Of a DNA stretch of 64,000 bases, positions 14,892-26,702 are shown in pieces. The stretch is from Sycon ciliatum (lineage: Eukaryota > Porifera > Calcarea > Leucosolenida > Sycettidae), in the NCBI RefSeq assembly GCF_964019385.1, contig NC_088643.1:47370490-47434489 (forward strand), read 5' to 3'. Position 1 is the first letter of the stretch, and each line of letters starts with the position of its first letter. A program made the translations under genes and the position numbers. Below the pieces are notes generated by a model, which was given only the letters and a program-made list of their open reading frames with translations, had not been told where the DNA came from and did no database searches.

Positions 14892-15402
14892 GCTACACGT
14901 ACCCTGTAGTACTGTGTAGTAGCTGTACAGCCTTGCTACACGTACCCTGTAGTACTGTGTAGTAGCTGTACAGCCTTGCTACACGTACCCTGTAGTACTG
15001 TGCTGTCCCCGGGGAAAATTGCAATTCCGCGGCCGCGTTTTTTTCCGCGTTTTTTGCGATTTTTTAAAAGACCGCGTTTTCCGCGATTTTCCCGCGTTTT
15101 TTGAACTTTTTTGTTGCACTACACGTACACACAGTGCACTGTTCGGTCAGCAACGTCTCATCGTGGCGGCTTTTTACTCAAATATGACGAGTGCTTACAC
15201 CAGAGACTTGTAACCGATTGATTTCACTACATACTCACTGAAAATTGCCGCACATCAATATTATTCACCGCATATTTACCGCAAATTATGCCATATTATG
15301 CCGCGTTTTTCCCCGCGTTTTTTGCGATTTTTTTCCGCAATTTTCCCCGGGGACAGACTGTGTAGTAGCTGTGTAGTAGCTGTACATGTACAGCCTTGCT
15401 AC
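14892..15402. repeat. 43-bp minisatellite split by a MITE
   Basis: The unit GCTACACGTACCCTGTAGTA... starts at 14892, 14935 and 14978 (43-bp period). The array resumes after the inserted element at 15357 with ACTGTGTAGTAGCTG. The spacing and lack of unique spacers rule out a CRISPR-like array. Confidence 0.85.
15003..15356. mobile_element. 354-bp MITE with CTGTCCCCGGGG ends and 6-bp duplication
   Basis: The ends CTGTCCCCGGGGAAAATTGC and its inverse are flanked by ACTGTG at 14997-15002 and 15357-15362. Removing the element restores the minisatellite unit, which confirms both boundaries. The interior is rich in CCGCGTTTTTT and TTTTGCGATTTTT. There is no coding capacity and I do not assign a superfamily. 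Confidence 0.78.
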
Positions 15403-15806
15403 CTTGTTCACAGTCACCACAGGCACTGGCTTCTCTCAAGCATTTAGCTTGGAGTTGGAGTCCTGGACGGAACCCGGGCATACTAAGTACAGTCATGTTC
15501 CTGTGGGCTCATCGAAGACACATAAATCTTGACGTGGTGCGGGGGGGGGGGGGGGGCAACAGTACAATACTTATACAATGGACCATGGCCTGGGATCCCC
15601 CGGGAGTGGACTCTTGGGGAGTCTTGCTTCAGCCTCAGCGGTTTAGTACCTTTACCATGGTTTCCGATATATTCGGCATGTCACGTTGTGTCAGGTTCGC
15701 AAGGTGTGCAAGCAGAAACTGCAAAGGGGAAGCCAAGTACAAGTCAAGTGCATTCTTGCTTTGCCCTTGCCCTTGCAAGCTTGGCTTGGGCCTTGGCATT
15801 CGATAT

Positions 15807-16224
15807 AATAGAGAGGTTCCGGGGTACGATTTTCCGTGCCAAAATCCGTATGGGCGCTACGGATTTTTTCCAGGCGTGCTCCATACGATTTTTCGGCACG
15901 GAGAATCCGTGTGGACTGGCTTTCACACGAACCATGTTTCGTATGGAGATTTTGCGTCATCGGGCGCAGAAAGATTTTTCGCGTACAAATTTGGCACGAG
16001 AAACATCGATTTTCCGCGGGAAGTTTTGATTTCGGTACAAATTTTCAAAATAAAAAGGCATAGCGCGGGAATGTGACGTGTTTGCGATCGTAACCTAGGC
16101 AATGACGGCAAACACATAAGTTCTGTACCCCGGAACATTTCACTGCTCGAAAACGACGTATAAAAAATCCGTAGCGCCTCTACGGATTTTGGCACGAAAA
16201 ATCGTACTCCGGAACCTCCCTATT
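15807..16224. mobile_element. 418-bp MITE with AGGTTCCGG ends
   Basis: The left end GAGGTTCCGGGGTACGATTT pairs with the right end across about 40 bp (two or three mismatches), including the inner GTGCCAAAATCCGTA. A degenerate internal copy of the end (GTACCCCGGAAC) lies near 16126. No clear target duplication is seen. Confidence 0.65.
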
Positions 16225-16614
16225 GATTCGCTTTGTGTGCTTTTCCTGATTTTACCCTGATGACGTAGCATGCAGGCGCGCACGTGACAAAACTGAGGAA
16301 GCTCGACTGAAGTCTGAATATCAAAAGAGTCTGGTGCTGTGGTTGGTGGCATGTGGCTTTGTGGGATCGACGAAATTTGAGTTTTCGTCTTTCCTGTTTT
16401 GACATTTCTTCCAGTAGATATCGGTCTCTCTCTATCTAAGTGAAGGGCCTAGTTGCCGAGTACCGGTCTAGGAGTGTGAGCTGTGTCACAAGAGCAGGCT
16501 CGCAATAGTCACTGTCTTCATTCCCCTTTCGCACTTTGTGGTCAATTGTTTGTTAGCCATCCTGAATTTAGGAGGCGTCTGTCGCGTGTAACTTGGGAGG
16601 AGGTCGTGCAGCCA

Positions 16615-16714
16615 GCCCTGAGCGTGCTTTGTGTTGGACGAAACGTCGCAGCGGAGCGTTGAGGGACCAGGCTCGTGGCCACAAGTATCAACACCGGGCT
16701 GCTACAACAGAAGG
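16615..16714 (+). other. Isolated candidate exon
   Basis: An acceptor-like GTCGTGCAG precedes and a GTAAGA donor follows a frame encoding SPERALCWTKRRSGALRDQA and more basic residues, ending in phase 1. It could be an upstream LIN54 exon: an alternative acceptor at 19664 would start in the compatible phase and read in frame into the CXC exon. No homology is recognised, so this is only a splice-signal prediction. Confidence 0.25.
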
Positions 16715-17694
16715 TAAGAAGTGGAGAAAGCAGTTACTTGACAATGACTGTGGATTTCGCTTGCAACCTTTTCTGTATACAATAGTTCCAATACAGCACT
16801 CTTGGTCACTGGCATACATAATGCATGCATGAATACCTGGGTTTATCACTCCCTTAGTATTGACTCCCATAGGTTTTTGCTACACCTAAGCATTCAAATA
16901 TTCCTGAATATTTCACTCCTTAGGTCCTACAGTCTGTTTCAAAAAGATTTGCAATCCTGGTGATCGCCCAGGGAGTTTGCCGTCTTACCGTATGAGCGCT
17001 CGAGCGCTGCCTGGAAAAACTCACTGTGAACTCGAAGAAATATTCCGCGCGAAAGCATGAAAAATGACAACTCACTCACGTCGGTACATGTACGTCTGGT
17101 TTACAACAGACGAGTTCTTCCTCGTATTGATATGGAGTCAGAGAGGACATGTCGAAAGTGTGGTAAATGTTGACGAGCGGGATGGGTCCCAATTCGTTTT
17201 GTGCTCAAATAGTTTCTTTGAGCTGCGATGCAATTTACTCTCACCATGTGACGAAAACGACATTGACACAGACTCATTCCCAAGGCCATGACTTGGCAAA
17301 GCTATCTGTGTTACTTCGACAGCATCTTGAGAAAAGCAGGCGCCTGTGAAAGCTGATAGAAGACGGCGTTGACTCCTAAATTCAAATAAATTGGCGATCT
17401 TGAAATACTACTTCAAAAAAAGAAGTAAAATAATTCTCAAAAAGAAATCGATCGACCGATGTGCTGGTGTATTCAACAACACGTAGCTACAGCGCAATGA
17501 CTTCCGTGTTCACTCACACTATTTCAGTGCTGTGGGTGTGTTCAGAATCACATGGCGTGAGCCAGTCAAGTGTCAGTCAGTTCGGCAGGAAACGCAAGCT
17601 CCAACAACAAGTCGTTTGGCGCAGCCACCTTCTTTTATTTGTCTTGTAGATCACCAAAACAATGAAAAAAGTTTGACTTGAAGATAGTTTGGGA

Positions 17695-17765
17695 TTTGAA
17701 CTCACAACTTCATGGTCAGCAGACAGTATTCATAACCACAAGGCCAAAAAGGAAAGGATAAATCG
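17695..17765 (-). repeat. tRNA-like fragment (SINE head or pseudogene)
   Basis: The minus strand shows an A-box-like GGCCTTGTGGTTATGAATA and a B-box-like GAGTTCAAATCCC at roughly tRNA spacing. No complete cloverleaf was built, and the acceptor stem does not pair well by eye. Confidence 0.35.
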
Positions 17766-18093
17766 TGGGTTTTGATTAAAAAAATCGATACTGGCTTCCA
17801 GGGGAAATTGTAAACCATGGGAAAAGGCCGGAAACCTGGCCGAAATTCTAACTCCTTAACGGCTAGTCTAATTGTTCCGAAACCTTCACAGAACAACTTG
17901 CCGTGTCCTAACAAGCCATTCTCTTTACTTTGTTGTCCAAATTTCCCTTATCTTCATACTTTTACCAAAACCTGATTGTAAATCTTTTTGAAATGGACTG
18001 TAGGGCTATATTGACTGCTTATATTTGACTCCTGTTTTAGGAATCGAACACAGGCTTTGGCTAGTCGTGATAAATCATACTGACTTCGTACTT

Positions 18094-18174
18094 GGTCAGT
18101 ATAGAAAATAAAATCTCGTAAAGACCTCGGCTTCGCCTCAGTCTTTTACTCGGCTTTTATTTCCTATATTGACC
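18094..18174. repeat. Imperfect hairpin, about 33-bp arms
   Basis: GTCAGTATAGAAAATAAAAT on the left pairs with TTTTATTTCCTATATTGAC on the right, with CTCGTAAAGAC and GTCTTTTACTCG inside. The loop is about 13 nt. Confidence 0.55.
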
Positions 18175-18924
18175 TCATGGTGGCTCATACTTAGTCAATA
18201 TTAAATGCATACTGACACATGCCACTAAAAGTAAAACTCTATCAGTCTACAATGGTCTATGTTTACTAACTTCACTCTTACCTTGTATGTGTGCACCAAG
18301 GCATCATAGGCATGGCATCCAATGCACATGTACCTATATTACAGTCATGACAAGCCGGGTTACACCAGCAGGACACGGGTCAACTGGTGCTCCAAGCACA
18401 ATACATGGACCTGGTGCTGTGTATCACTGTTACCACACTGAGGCAGGGAAGCATACTTGGTTTTTTGGGGGGGGGGGGGGGGGGGGGGCGTTCAGTTTCT
18501 GCAAATGTGTTGGTTCAGCGTTCAGTTCTAAACGCCATAGAGCAGAGTGGTGAGCACGATGGCTGTATACACTAGTTTACCCTCGGTATGGAGAGCCCAT
18601 AGACACGGTGTCTATGGGCTTCTGCAAGCGACAAAAACATATGATGCCTTAGCCAGCTGCATTGCTACTGTATCATCGATGGAACCACAGAGGGAGGTGA
18701 AGCTGGCCACTTGCTCCATCTCCCCGTCAAATTCCAGATGTATGACACACTGAGCAGTATCATCCCACGCGGTCATTGCCTTTTGTGGTCATGTTCACAC
18801 TCAAGTCCCAGCCCACATTGCAGCTGAAAACTCCCTCACTGTGATGTTAGGTATTGTTAACATCACACCACAACAGTCCATGTAGAGCTGCACACAAACA
18901 CACACGTGCGCACATGCACGCGTG

Positions 18925-18955
<31 letters not shown>

Positions 18956-19295
18956 GTACAATGTACATACCCACACAACTGGGAAAGGTATAGCATCTCT
19001 TGCACCCTTGAAATCATCACAGTCTTGCTTAGGGACCATCGCAAAAGTTCGCAGAAGCCCCTGAAACGAAGAGCATACGTTGGGGGGGGGGGGGGGGGGG
19101 GGGAGGGAGTCGGTGCGAAAATCGCAAACCGGGCTTCAATTCAAAAAAGTATTGACGACATAATTATAGTAGCTGTAGGATTAGCAATTTAGCATCCCAT
19201 CACAGCCGGCGTAGATCGCTTGTCAGGACGCGTAGTCGCATGCAGCTGCGCGTGTCGCGTAGCTGGCTGCCTGTACACTGTGTGTAGTCTAGTAC

Positions 19296-19329
19296 CAAGA
19301 GTCCAAACCGCGTGGTTTATGGACTCTTG
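19296..19329. mobile_element. 34-bp CAAGAGT hairpin element
   Basis: CAAGAGTCCAAACC pairs with GGTTTATGGACTCTTG with a short loop. Exact repeats CTAGTAC flank it at 19289-19295 and 19330-19336. It sits inside the Harbinger-like MITE, so it inserted later. Confidence 0.72.
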
Positions 19330-19331
19330 CT

Positions 19332-19387
19332 AGTACTAGTACTAGCAGGGGTTCATAGGGTTTATGAACCCCTGCTAGTACTAGTAC
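19332..19387. repeat. Perfect hairpin, about 25-bp arms
   Basis: GTACTAGTACTAGCAGGGGT on the left is repeated inverted on the right around a short GGG-containing loop. It abuts the preceding hairpin element. Confidence 0.8.
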
Positions 19388-19686
19388 CGGTAGTAGTGTA
19401 GAGATTAGAGTTACTCGTACGCTTATTATGTGTGAGCATCCAAGTGAAAAAATGAAGCCCATATTGTGACTGTCGTTTCGTTTGAGGGGGGAGGGAGGGG
19501 GTCAGGCCCGAAACTCACGGTCTTCGTTTCGGGGGCTTCTGCGAACTTTTGCGATGGTCCCTTAGTGTGGGCCGCAGTGAACAATAGTACATGTAATGTA
19601 TCTATGTAGTATGTACTGAGTTCCAGTTGTCTTGTTCTCCTGCCCTTTTTGCCTGCTATACAGTAACACAATACTACAGCGAAAAC

Positions 19687-22600
19687 ATGGCCGCAGGACG
19701 TCAACGACGACCCTGCAACTGCAGCAAGTCAATGTGCTTGAAGCTGTGAGTCGGGCGCACTAGTACTTGTAGTCCAAAGCCCTGGCTGAACTCAACAGGA
19801 TGCATTTTGCAACAGGCACACCCGATTACAGAACCTAGCTGTTTTGCGCTCTCAGTCTGTACCAGACGTAAACCATGACAATGTTGGTGGTGGTTTAGCT
19901 GCTCTTCACCGTGCCCATACCAGGGGCTCCTTGAAAAGAAGTTCTGGCTGAGCATGTTCTCATTGTCACAGTTGCAGTGCTGCCAAACCGTCCGATTTTT
20001 GAAGGCTCTTCCGAAAACTGGTCCGAAAAAGGAAACGTCCGAAAAGCAGCCAAAAAATGTCAGGGATCAGTGCTTTCCTATGCAGAAGTCATGTATTTTC
20101 ACTTTTCAGGGCAACTAGTACATGTACATGTAAAAAGGTTAGCGCTTGGCCGGCTGTGGAAGTGCAAAGTAACATGCCTGGATGGCATGTACATGTACAC
20201 TAGTGCACTGTACAGTGTGTGACCACACTCATACATTACAAAATTCATGACAACTTCGAGGGTGCCATGTCGGTTACCATGGTAACGGAGCGAATTTTCA
20301 TGGAATTTTGGGCGATATTTTGAATTTTCGGGAAAAATTGCTGAGGAGAAAAATTCGCACCATGTGGCCAGCCTTGGCGGTGAAGGGTGTCCAGTTGTGG
20401 GTGAAAATTATTTGGCAGCACTGCAGTTGTTGCTGACCGGAATTGTTTGGAATTGTTTGCAATGCAGCTACTGTGAGTGCTTTGCACATGGAGAGTTCTG
20501 CGTCAACTGCAAGTGTCAGAACTGTCACAATAACTTGGAGCATGAAACCGAGCGCCGAGAAGCAATACAGGTACAGGTGCTGCACAACACAGACCGGGGG
20601 GGGGGGGGGGATAACTCTTATGGCTGTGTGTTGTGTTCACACGAACTCTCAGTCTGCTGTCTATTTTGCACTGCTGTGTGCTTCACACTTGCCCTGGTGT
20701 ATACTTTCACGTCATCCTTTGTTTGCCATGTCCTGCTAAGGTACCCCTCAACATAAACTGTACTTTTAAAGAGTCATCACTCATTCCTTTGGGTTTTTTC
20801 TTAGTTTCTTCCATTCATGAGGTCAATCAATTTAAATTCGGTTCATAGCTACCTAATGCAACAAACTCGCCTCCTGTTCTCCATCAATTTTCATAGTTTT
20901 CTAAGCAGACACTTTCTTCATAGTTTTCTGTTAGCAACACCCATTTTCTTATTAGAATCCTGCCTATGTGCAGTGCAGCCTCAACTTGAATAATATGCCG
21001 TTGAATCCAATGACATGCATGCCCTTGTGACGTCTCTTTGTTTCCCTTGACCAGGCATGTCTGGATCGCAATCCCTATGCGTTCCACCCTAAAATCAGCT
21101 CTGGAAGCAGTGGCAAACAGGAGCATCATGTAAAAGGTATGCAACCCCGTGAATGTGCTTGCTGAGCACACTAGCACCCATGCCGGGTTATGGAGCTTTT
21201 GTGTGACCTCTCTGAAATCAAAGCCACAGTTCTTCTTGTCTATAGCCAGCTGTCACGACGATAACCGCTTGATTGGGGTTTTCTGATGTTTTTTGTGCTG
21301 GATTTTGCAGGCTGTCACTGCCGAAGGTCAAGCTGTCTGAAAAACTACTGCGAATGCTTTGAGGTGAATTAGATTCATTGAACTGAAATTATTGTCTTCA
21401 TTGGTGTTTCTGTTCTATCAAGCTACGATCAGTTTACAAGAGTGGCATCTGGCCGGCATGCTGATGATGTGTACTTCTTTACACTGTGTACATGTACATG
21501 TATTGGTAGGATTCGTCAAGTTCTGAATGGTTGTACCTGTAGCAGTGCTGTTGTTGCTGTCTTGCCTGCAGTGCCACTAAACTGTTAGCAATGATCATGC
21601 AAGCTGCAGCTGAATGCATGCATTTTCTCGTTGTCTATGTGTACTTCCAGGCGGGAATACCGTGCTCGCAGCTCTGCAAGTGTTTACAGTGTAAAAACTA
21701 TGAGAACAGTCCTGACCGGCAAGCACTGATGGACTTCACGTTAGGTGCGTGCCGCCAGCAGGCTAATGTCCAAAGTGCATTTTCTACGCACAGATGTCCA
21801 GCCCGTCTCATGCCATCTTATTATCCGTAACAGGCATGCAAATGGGATCGTTCCGAGTGTCGTGTTGAGCTACAAGGGTAACTCTCTTGTCCTGTCCTTC
21901 CTTTGGGCATTGCAGACACAGATACTGGCGGCTAATTGCAGTGGATACCGGTAGATTGCGGGGATGCCGGTAGCTCTTCACCTACCCACTGTATGTGTGT
22001 CTGTGTGTGTGTGGAGTGCTTTGGGCCACTATTGACCACACATAACAGCCATTTCTATTTCGGGAACAAACAACCTCATTCTCAATTGTGCGTCATGATT
22101 TCGTAGCTACATATACTCATGATGTGCGACTGAAGGCAACGCCCCTGGGCGAATGGTTATATGTGTCTTTCATGCCTTCTGCACATGGCGTGTACACGGT
22201 ATGCACACTGTGTTCACATTGTATTTGTATTGTATGCACACTGTCTTTGCACTACTATACCCGTCTTGCCTGCTCTGCCTGTCTACAGCGAGCGGCCAAT
22301 CGAAACCGCCCAGCGGCCTTGTGTCTCCTATAACAACCAGCTCCGCAACGATGTCTTCCAAGCCTGGTTCAATGCCACCTCCACCTCCCATTGTCACAAT
22401 GTTTCCACCTCCTCCACCCAGTCCTCAACAGCAAGTTGATAGCACTTTGAGGTCCATGGAATTTTTTATTTCTTAAGCTCAGCCAACACTTGACATCCCT
22501 ACTCAGAGGCATGCTCAGCACCCTTGACAAGGGCAGGGGAAGGGGTGAGGGGGAGGGGGGGGGGGCACAGCCGGTACTCTTAGGGGGCGTTCGAATGATC

Positions 22601-24376
22601 ACTTTTTGACTTTTCCAAGTATAAGTCGTACCTACTATTTACACTGAACTTCAAGGGCTTCTTAAGGAAAGAAGGGAGGTGTGACTTACACTCGTTGCGA
22701 GCCTTCCTACTTTATGCGTGAATATAGTATTGGCACTAGTGTTGAAGCGATCTCACCGGATACTCGTTAGCTCGCTCGCCAGAAACTCGGCTCGTTTGTG
22801 CGGCCAGCTCGTTTGCACTAACGAACACCGTACACCGTACTCCGTACACATGGTTGTACATGTCGACCGGGGAGTCGTAAACTAATTTACGACTCCCTGG
22901 TCGATCGAGAGTCCAGTCCCGCGCAAAGTGAAAATCACTCGCAGTTACAGGTGACTGTATGCCTGCACGACACTTGAGTTGTTTCAGTTGTCGTTGCAGC
23001 TTTGGTGGACTCTACTGATGTCTTGTTCCGCATCTGCTGACCTGTCGCAGGATATGCTTCGGTCACCTCTCCATTCGAGTGAAAGTTACGCTCAGTCGTT
23101 TGGAAGTTTTCTCCCGCGATGCAGCGAAGACCAGGGCTACTTGCAATCTTTGCAAAACGGTCTATTCTTACAAAGGCTAATCGACGACGGCGCTGAAAAG
23201 ACATCTCGACACCAAACAGCAGTCCGAAGTGAAGCAGCAGCAACCCCAAATGCCGGCGGTGATAATTGAACCAGCTGAAAAAAATCGAACTAATACTTAG
23301 AAAAAAAATTATTCAAAAAAATAATCATATTTGCCACATCAATGAAACTCGTTAGCTCGCTCGATAGCTTGCTCGTTAGTGGAACTGATCGCTCGTTTGT
23401 TATAGATACGCTCGTTTCCACACTAATTGGCACAGTATAAATCAGACCTGAAAATGGGGTGCGACCTATCATCGAGTGCGCCTTATAATTGGGGAAATAC
23501 CGTCTCCAGCAGGCTGCTAGCATGCTCCGTTCTTCTTGCGGTAAACATGGGCTGTTATATCATCATTGATCAATCCTCGGTGTCACTGTGAACATGCAGC
23601 TGTGTGGTTTCCTAGGTAACTATATTCATTTTCCTTGTCTCTGACTTGATCCAGGCCGCCGATTTCACCGCATTTCCATGACGACGTAGCAGCTGCGGCA
23701 TGTCAGTGTCTTCTGCAACGAGCAGAGCTTGTTGAGCAACAGGTAATGATGTAATTATTGCAGTACCTTTTCTTGGGAGGAAATTCTCTGTGTATTTGTT
23801 GGCAATACAGTAGAGTCTGAGTGCCGATTATCCGAACGCCTCGGGCGCAGGCTGTCTCCAGGAGGTTCAGATCAGAAGAATGGTGGGATAAGGGAGCAAT
23901 CACACGTCTATCTAAAACATGCATATTCCCGCATGTTTTCATTCTCTTTGGCAGGACAACAGGAACTAGATGCACTCCAGCTCCTAAAAATGACACTATC
24001 GTTATTCATTTTGGCTCCAACCTGTTGTAATACATCTTGTGCTTCGCTCATGTGGTGCTCCAATTTGGGAAAATCAGCAAAACCTTCGAAAAAGCTGTTA
24101 ATTTTTTTAATTTTCTAGCCCAACCAGGCGATCCGGATAGGTGACATCCAGATAATCGACCTTCTTCAGTACTTATGTACCCTGACCCCGCTTTTGAAAG
24201 TCCCTACTTGTGAAAGTCCCTACTTGTGCTGCTACAGTCGAACCATTATTGCTGTTTAGGGTCCAAAGTTGGATAAACGTGCAGCTGAGATTAGCAAAAT
24301 CACCATGTAGATGCACGATTCCTTTTCCTCAATCATCGAACCCTGTCCGACTTCTGATTCCGCTACTGTTTCCATG

Positions 24377-24462
<86 letters not shown>

Positions 24463-24606
24463 GTGTGCATGTGCGTGTGTGTACCGGTGCAGGCAAGCGG
24501 TGGCAATGCGGCCAGCCAGGATGCACTGGAGCAGGCAGTGCTGGAAGAGGCGCACCTATGCCTGCAGGCCATCGCCATGCGCCATGCACAACCCTTGCCG
24601 CAATAG
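19687..24606 (+). CDS. LIN54: LIN54/tesmin-type CXC-domain protein
   Basis: Exons 19687-19745, 20468-20570, 21055-21136, 21311-21363, 21651-21744, 22289-22451, 23655-23742 and 24493-24606 give 251 residues with matching phases. Two nine-cysteine CXC motifs are complete (C10 to C39; C83 to C113), joined by the RNPYAFHPKI linker. The tyrosines that reach into the minor groove in LIN54 are present (Y21 in LKLYCECF, Y94 in LKNYCECF). A Pro-rich segment (exon 6) leads to the C-terminal helices DVAAAACQCLLQRAE and ALEQAVLEEAHLCL, matching the LIN54 C-terminal helical region. LIN54 is the CHR-binding subunit of MuvB/DREAM. Human LIN54 is about 749 residues. The ATG at 19687 is only 9 codons before the first cysteine, and an acceptor at 19664 could join upstream exons, so the N-terminus is open. 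The exon 6 donor (AG|GTCCAT) is weak but phase-compatible. Confidence 0.85.
22863..22904. repeat. GGGAGTCG palindrome
   Basis: GGGAGTCGTAAA and TTTACGACTCCC arms surround CTAA, flanked by TCGACC and GGTCGA that extend the symmetry. It lies in a LIN54 intron and is the same arm family as 10113-10156. Confidence 0.75.
23818..24169. mobile_element. Probable pogo/Tigger-like MITE in the last LIN54 intron
   Basis: It starts CAGTAGAGTCTGAGTGCCGA followed by TTATCCGAACG, ends in a diverged inverse (ATCCAGATAATCGACC...TTCAG), and has TA on each flank. The TIR match is imperfect. Confidence 0.45.
24379..24458. repeat. (TG)n microsatellite before the last LIN54 exon
   Basis: About 40 TG units end roughly 35 nt upstream of the 24493 acceptor and merge with GTGTGCATGTGCG. 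Confidence 0.95.
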
Positions 24607-25298
24607 CACACCATTCTCTTCTTGATGATCATATTCTGGGTATGCGTGGCATCCTAAATGGCTGCAGAATTGAGCTTGGTGGAATGCCGTCTTCAACGAA
24701 CATGGCATATCAGTGATCTCACATTGCCCGGCTTTGCACAATGGTGCATCACATCCAGGTTGCGGACGAGCTGGGAATCAATGGCGATGGGCACCTGATC
24801 GCCGGCCGAAGCCACTGTTGGAAAAAAAGGATTTACAAGCATGTTGCTATGCTGTCGCGGCGTGCACCCATGCATGCATGGGTGCATCTAGGTTTGTGTC
24901 ACTTGTTGAACTCTGTTTCAAACGTCATCTCCTCTCAGCATGACGGACTCTGTGATTCCACTTAAAAGTGGGCAAAATAAGCATATCCGGGTAGCTGAGA
25001 CTACCGGTAATGACTCAGATCCCATCCAGCCGTGGACAGGTCACATCATGTCAGCAGCATTGGCGCAAGGCAGGGTTGTTTAGCTGATTGGAGCCGTTGC
25101 TATGTCAACCTGGTTGCAGATCTACACGCTTTGTGAAAGAATCGGGCCAGCAAGATTACTCGTCGACTGGACACTGTTCACCTGTTGTCAACAGAACTAT
25201 GAAAATGGATGAGATTTGATCTGACATTACAAAGGCCTCCATGATCCACCTCTCTGATCTAGTATGAATACGTCACTGAGTGAATGTAGCCATTTTCA

Positions 25299-25329
<31 letters not shown>

Positions 25330-26255
25330 TTGTTCTGCCCTCATCCTCCTGTGTTTTTAACCCTGTCGTTTTCTTTGTCGTGTCTGTGTGTCAAGTACAG
25401 TTTTACACTCTTTATTACTGCTGCAAAGTACATTGTGCTGTGTTTGTGTGCTTGTCGTTTGCTGTATGGCCACTACTACTTTTTAGTTGAATTCATGCAG
25501 CCATCAACAGTACTACTATTCAATCGTCAATTATGAGCTGAGATGATGTCTGGGACCTCATCGTCGTCCTCTTCCTCCTCCTCCTCCTCCTCCTCCTTCT
25601 TCTTCTCCTCCTTCCTCTTCCCACCCCCCCCCCCCCCCCCCCCTCTCATTCCTGTTCACAACATCTCTGTCTGCCTGGATGATGATCCGGGCAGGCAGGA
25701 GTCATCATTGTGCGTAAGGTGCGAAACATGTTACTTCTTACTTGGCGCTGTGATTCACACAAGACAGTAGATCTACATTGTATGTGATATGCTTGAGGGA
25801 GTTGAATTAGCGGAAAACACGAGCAGAACTGCGGATCCTGGAGGGGCGGCGGCTGATGTACTAGTATGTCGTCTGTGTGTCCAGTAAGTGAGTTCCACTT
25901 GCATGAATGTACTACACTTGGAAGCAGGGAGTAGACTGTAGTAAACACTGCTTTGCTTTGCGGCAGCAAGAGTCTAATGACCTCCCATTATGGGAACTTA
26001 CTCTTGGTAGATCTGCCAGCAAGAGTACCAGGGAGTAGTAGAGAAGTAGATCTACTGTCCGCGGGTCGAGTAAACCCGGACCTGCACCACTTCCTGGCAA
26101 CAATCGTGCAAAGTCCGGTGCCATGTCGACACACGAAGACTCTGTTGCAGAAATCTAACATACTGGTACAGTAACATGGCTGTACTTCGATACAGGCAGG
26201 TCTATTGGCACATCTGATGATCTGTTCTTATGTACTCTTGCAGTCTTGGTAATAT

Positions 26256-26298
26256 CAAGAGTACATAACCCCCCCCCCCCGGGGGTTATGTACTCTTG
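26256..26298. mobile_element. 43-bp CAAGAGT hairpin element
   Basis: CAAGAGTACATAACCCCC and its inverse around a C-run. Exact repeats GTAATAT flank it at 26249-26255 and 26299-26305. A half-site TATGTACTCTTG lies just upstream at 26229-26240. Confidence 0.78.
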
Positions 26299-26422
26299 GT
26301 AATATGCTTGCGGACCAGTGACCAGCTACAAGTAGAGGTCTCGAGACTGACCCTATTCCGCTTCGCTCGAACTCAGCGGGCGCAGGCGCTGTCCCCAACC
26401 TGAGCAAGCATTCTTCGGAAGC

Positions 26423-26457
26423 CAGGGAGTCGTCACGTGTCGTATGCGACTCCCTGA
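26423..26457. repeat. GGGAGTCG palindrome
   Basis: CAGGGAGTCG and CGACTCCCTG arms around an ACACGTGTCGTAT-like centre. Confidence 0.65.
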
Positions 26458-26702
26458 TATAGCTGAGTGAAGCCACATTTCCTTGGCAGGTTTCCAGCTA
26501 CCTGCAGATCTACATTCTGTCCCCGCAGCACTGCGGCTGGCAGCAGGGCCTAGGGGACATGTGCTGTCTGTATCGTTGCAGTCTCAGTCCCAACCACTGA
26601 ACCAGTGCAAGCCCTAGGCCCTGTCGACCGTGCAGCATGGACTGTGATGCTACTGCCACTGTGAGTGTGAGAATGAGTGAATGATAAATTGTGGTACAAT
26701 TT

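Larger units (their letters stand above)
14192..19031. other. Repeat-rich region between TIPIN and LIN54
   Basis: No firm gene is seen. Contents are listed separately: a 43-bp minisatellite, two MITEs, one isolated candidate exon, a tRNA-like fragment and hairpins. The LIN54 promoter and any upstream coding exons should be here, but I could not assign them. Confidence 0.55.
19032..19561. mobile_element. 530-bp PIF/Harbinger-like MITE (TTA duplication)
   Basis: The ends GGGACCATCGCAAAAGTTCG and its inverse extend about 40 bp with one indel. TTA flanks both sides (19029-19031 and 19562-19564). A 3-bp TWA duplication and GGG-type ends are typical of PIF/Harbinger. It lacks a transposase, carries a G-run near its left end and hosts two hairpins. 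Confidence 0.75.

Noticed and set aside
14892..15402. Repeats with spacers resembling a CRISPR array
   Set aside because: Direct tandem 43-bp units with no unique spacers, in a eukaryotic context.
15396..16076. 226-residue open frame
   Set aside because: It spans a minisatellite end, a G-run and most of a MITE. No homology or splice signals.
25995..26033. ACTCTTG...CAAGAGTA pair as a ninth hairpin element
   Set aside because: The ends point the wrong way (inside-out) and there is no flanking 7-bp repeat.
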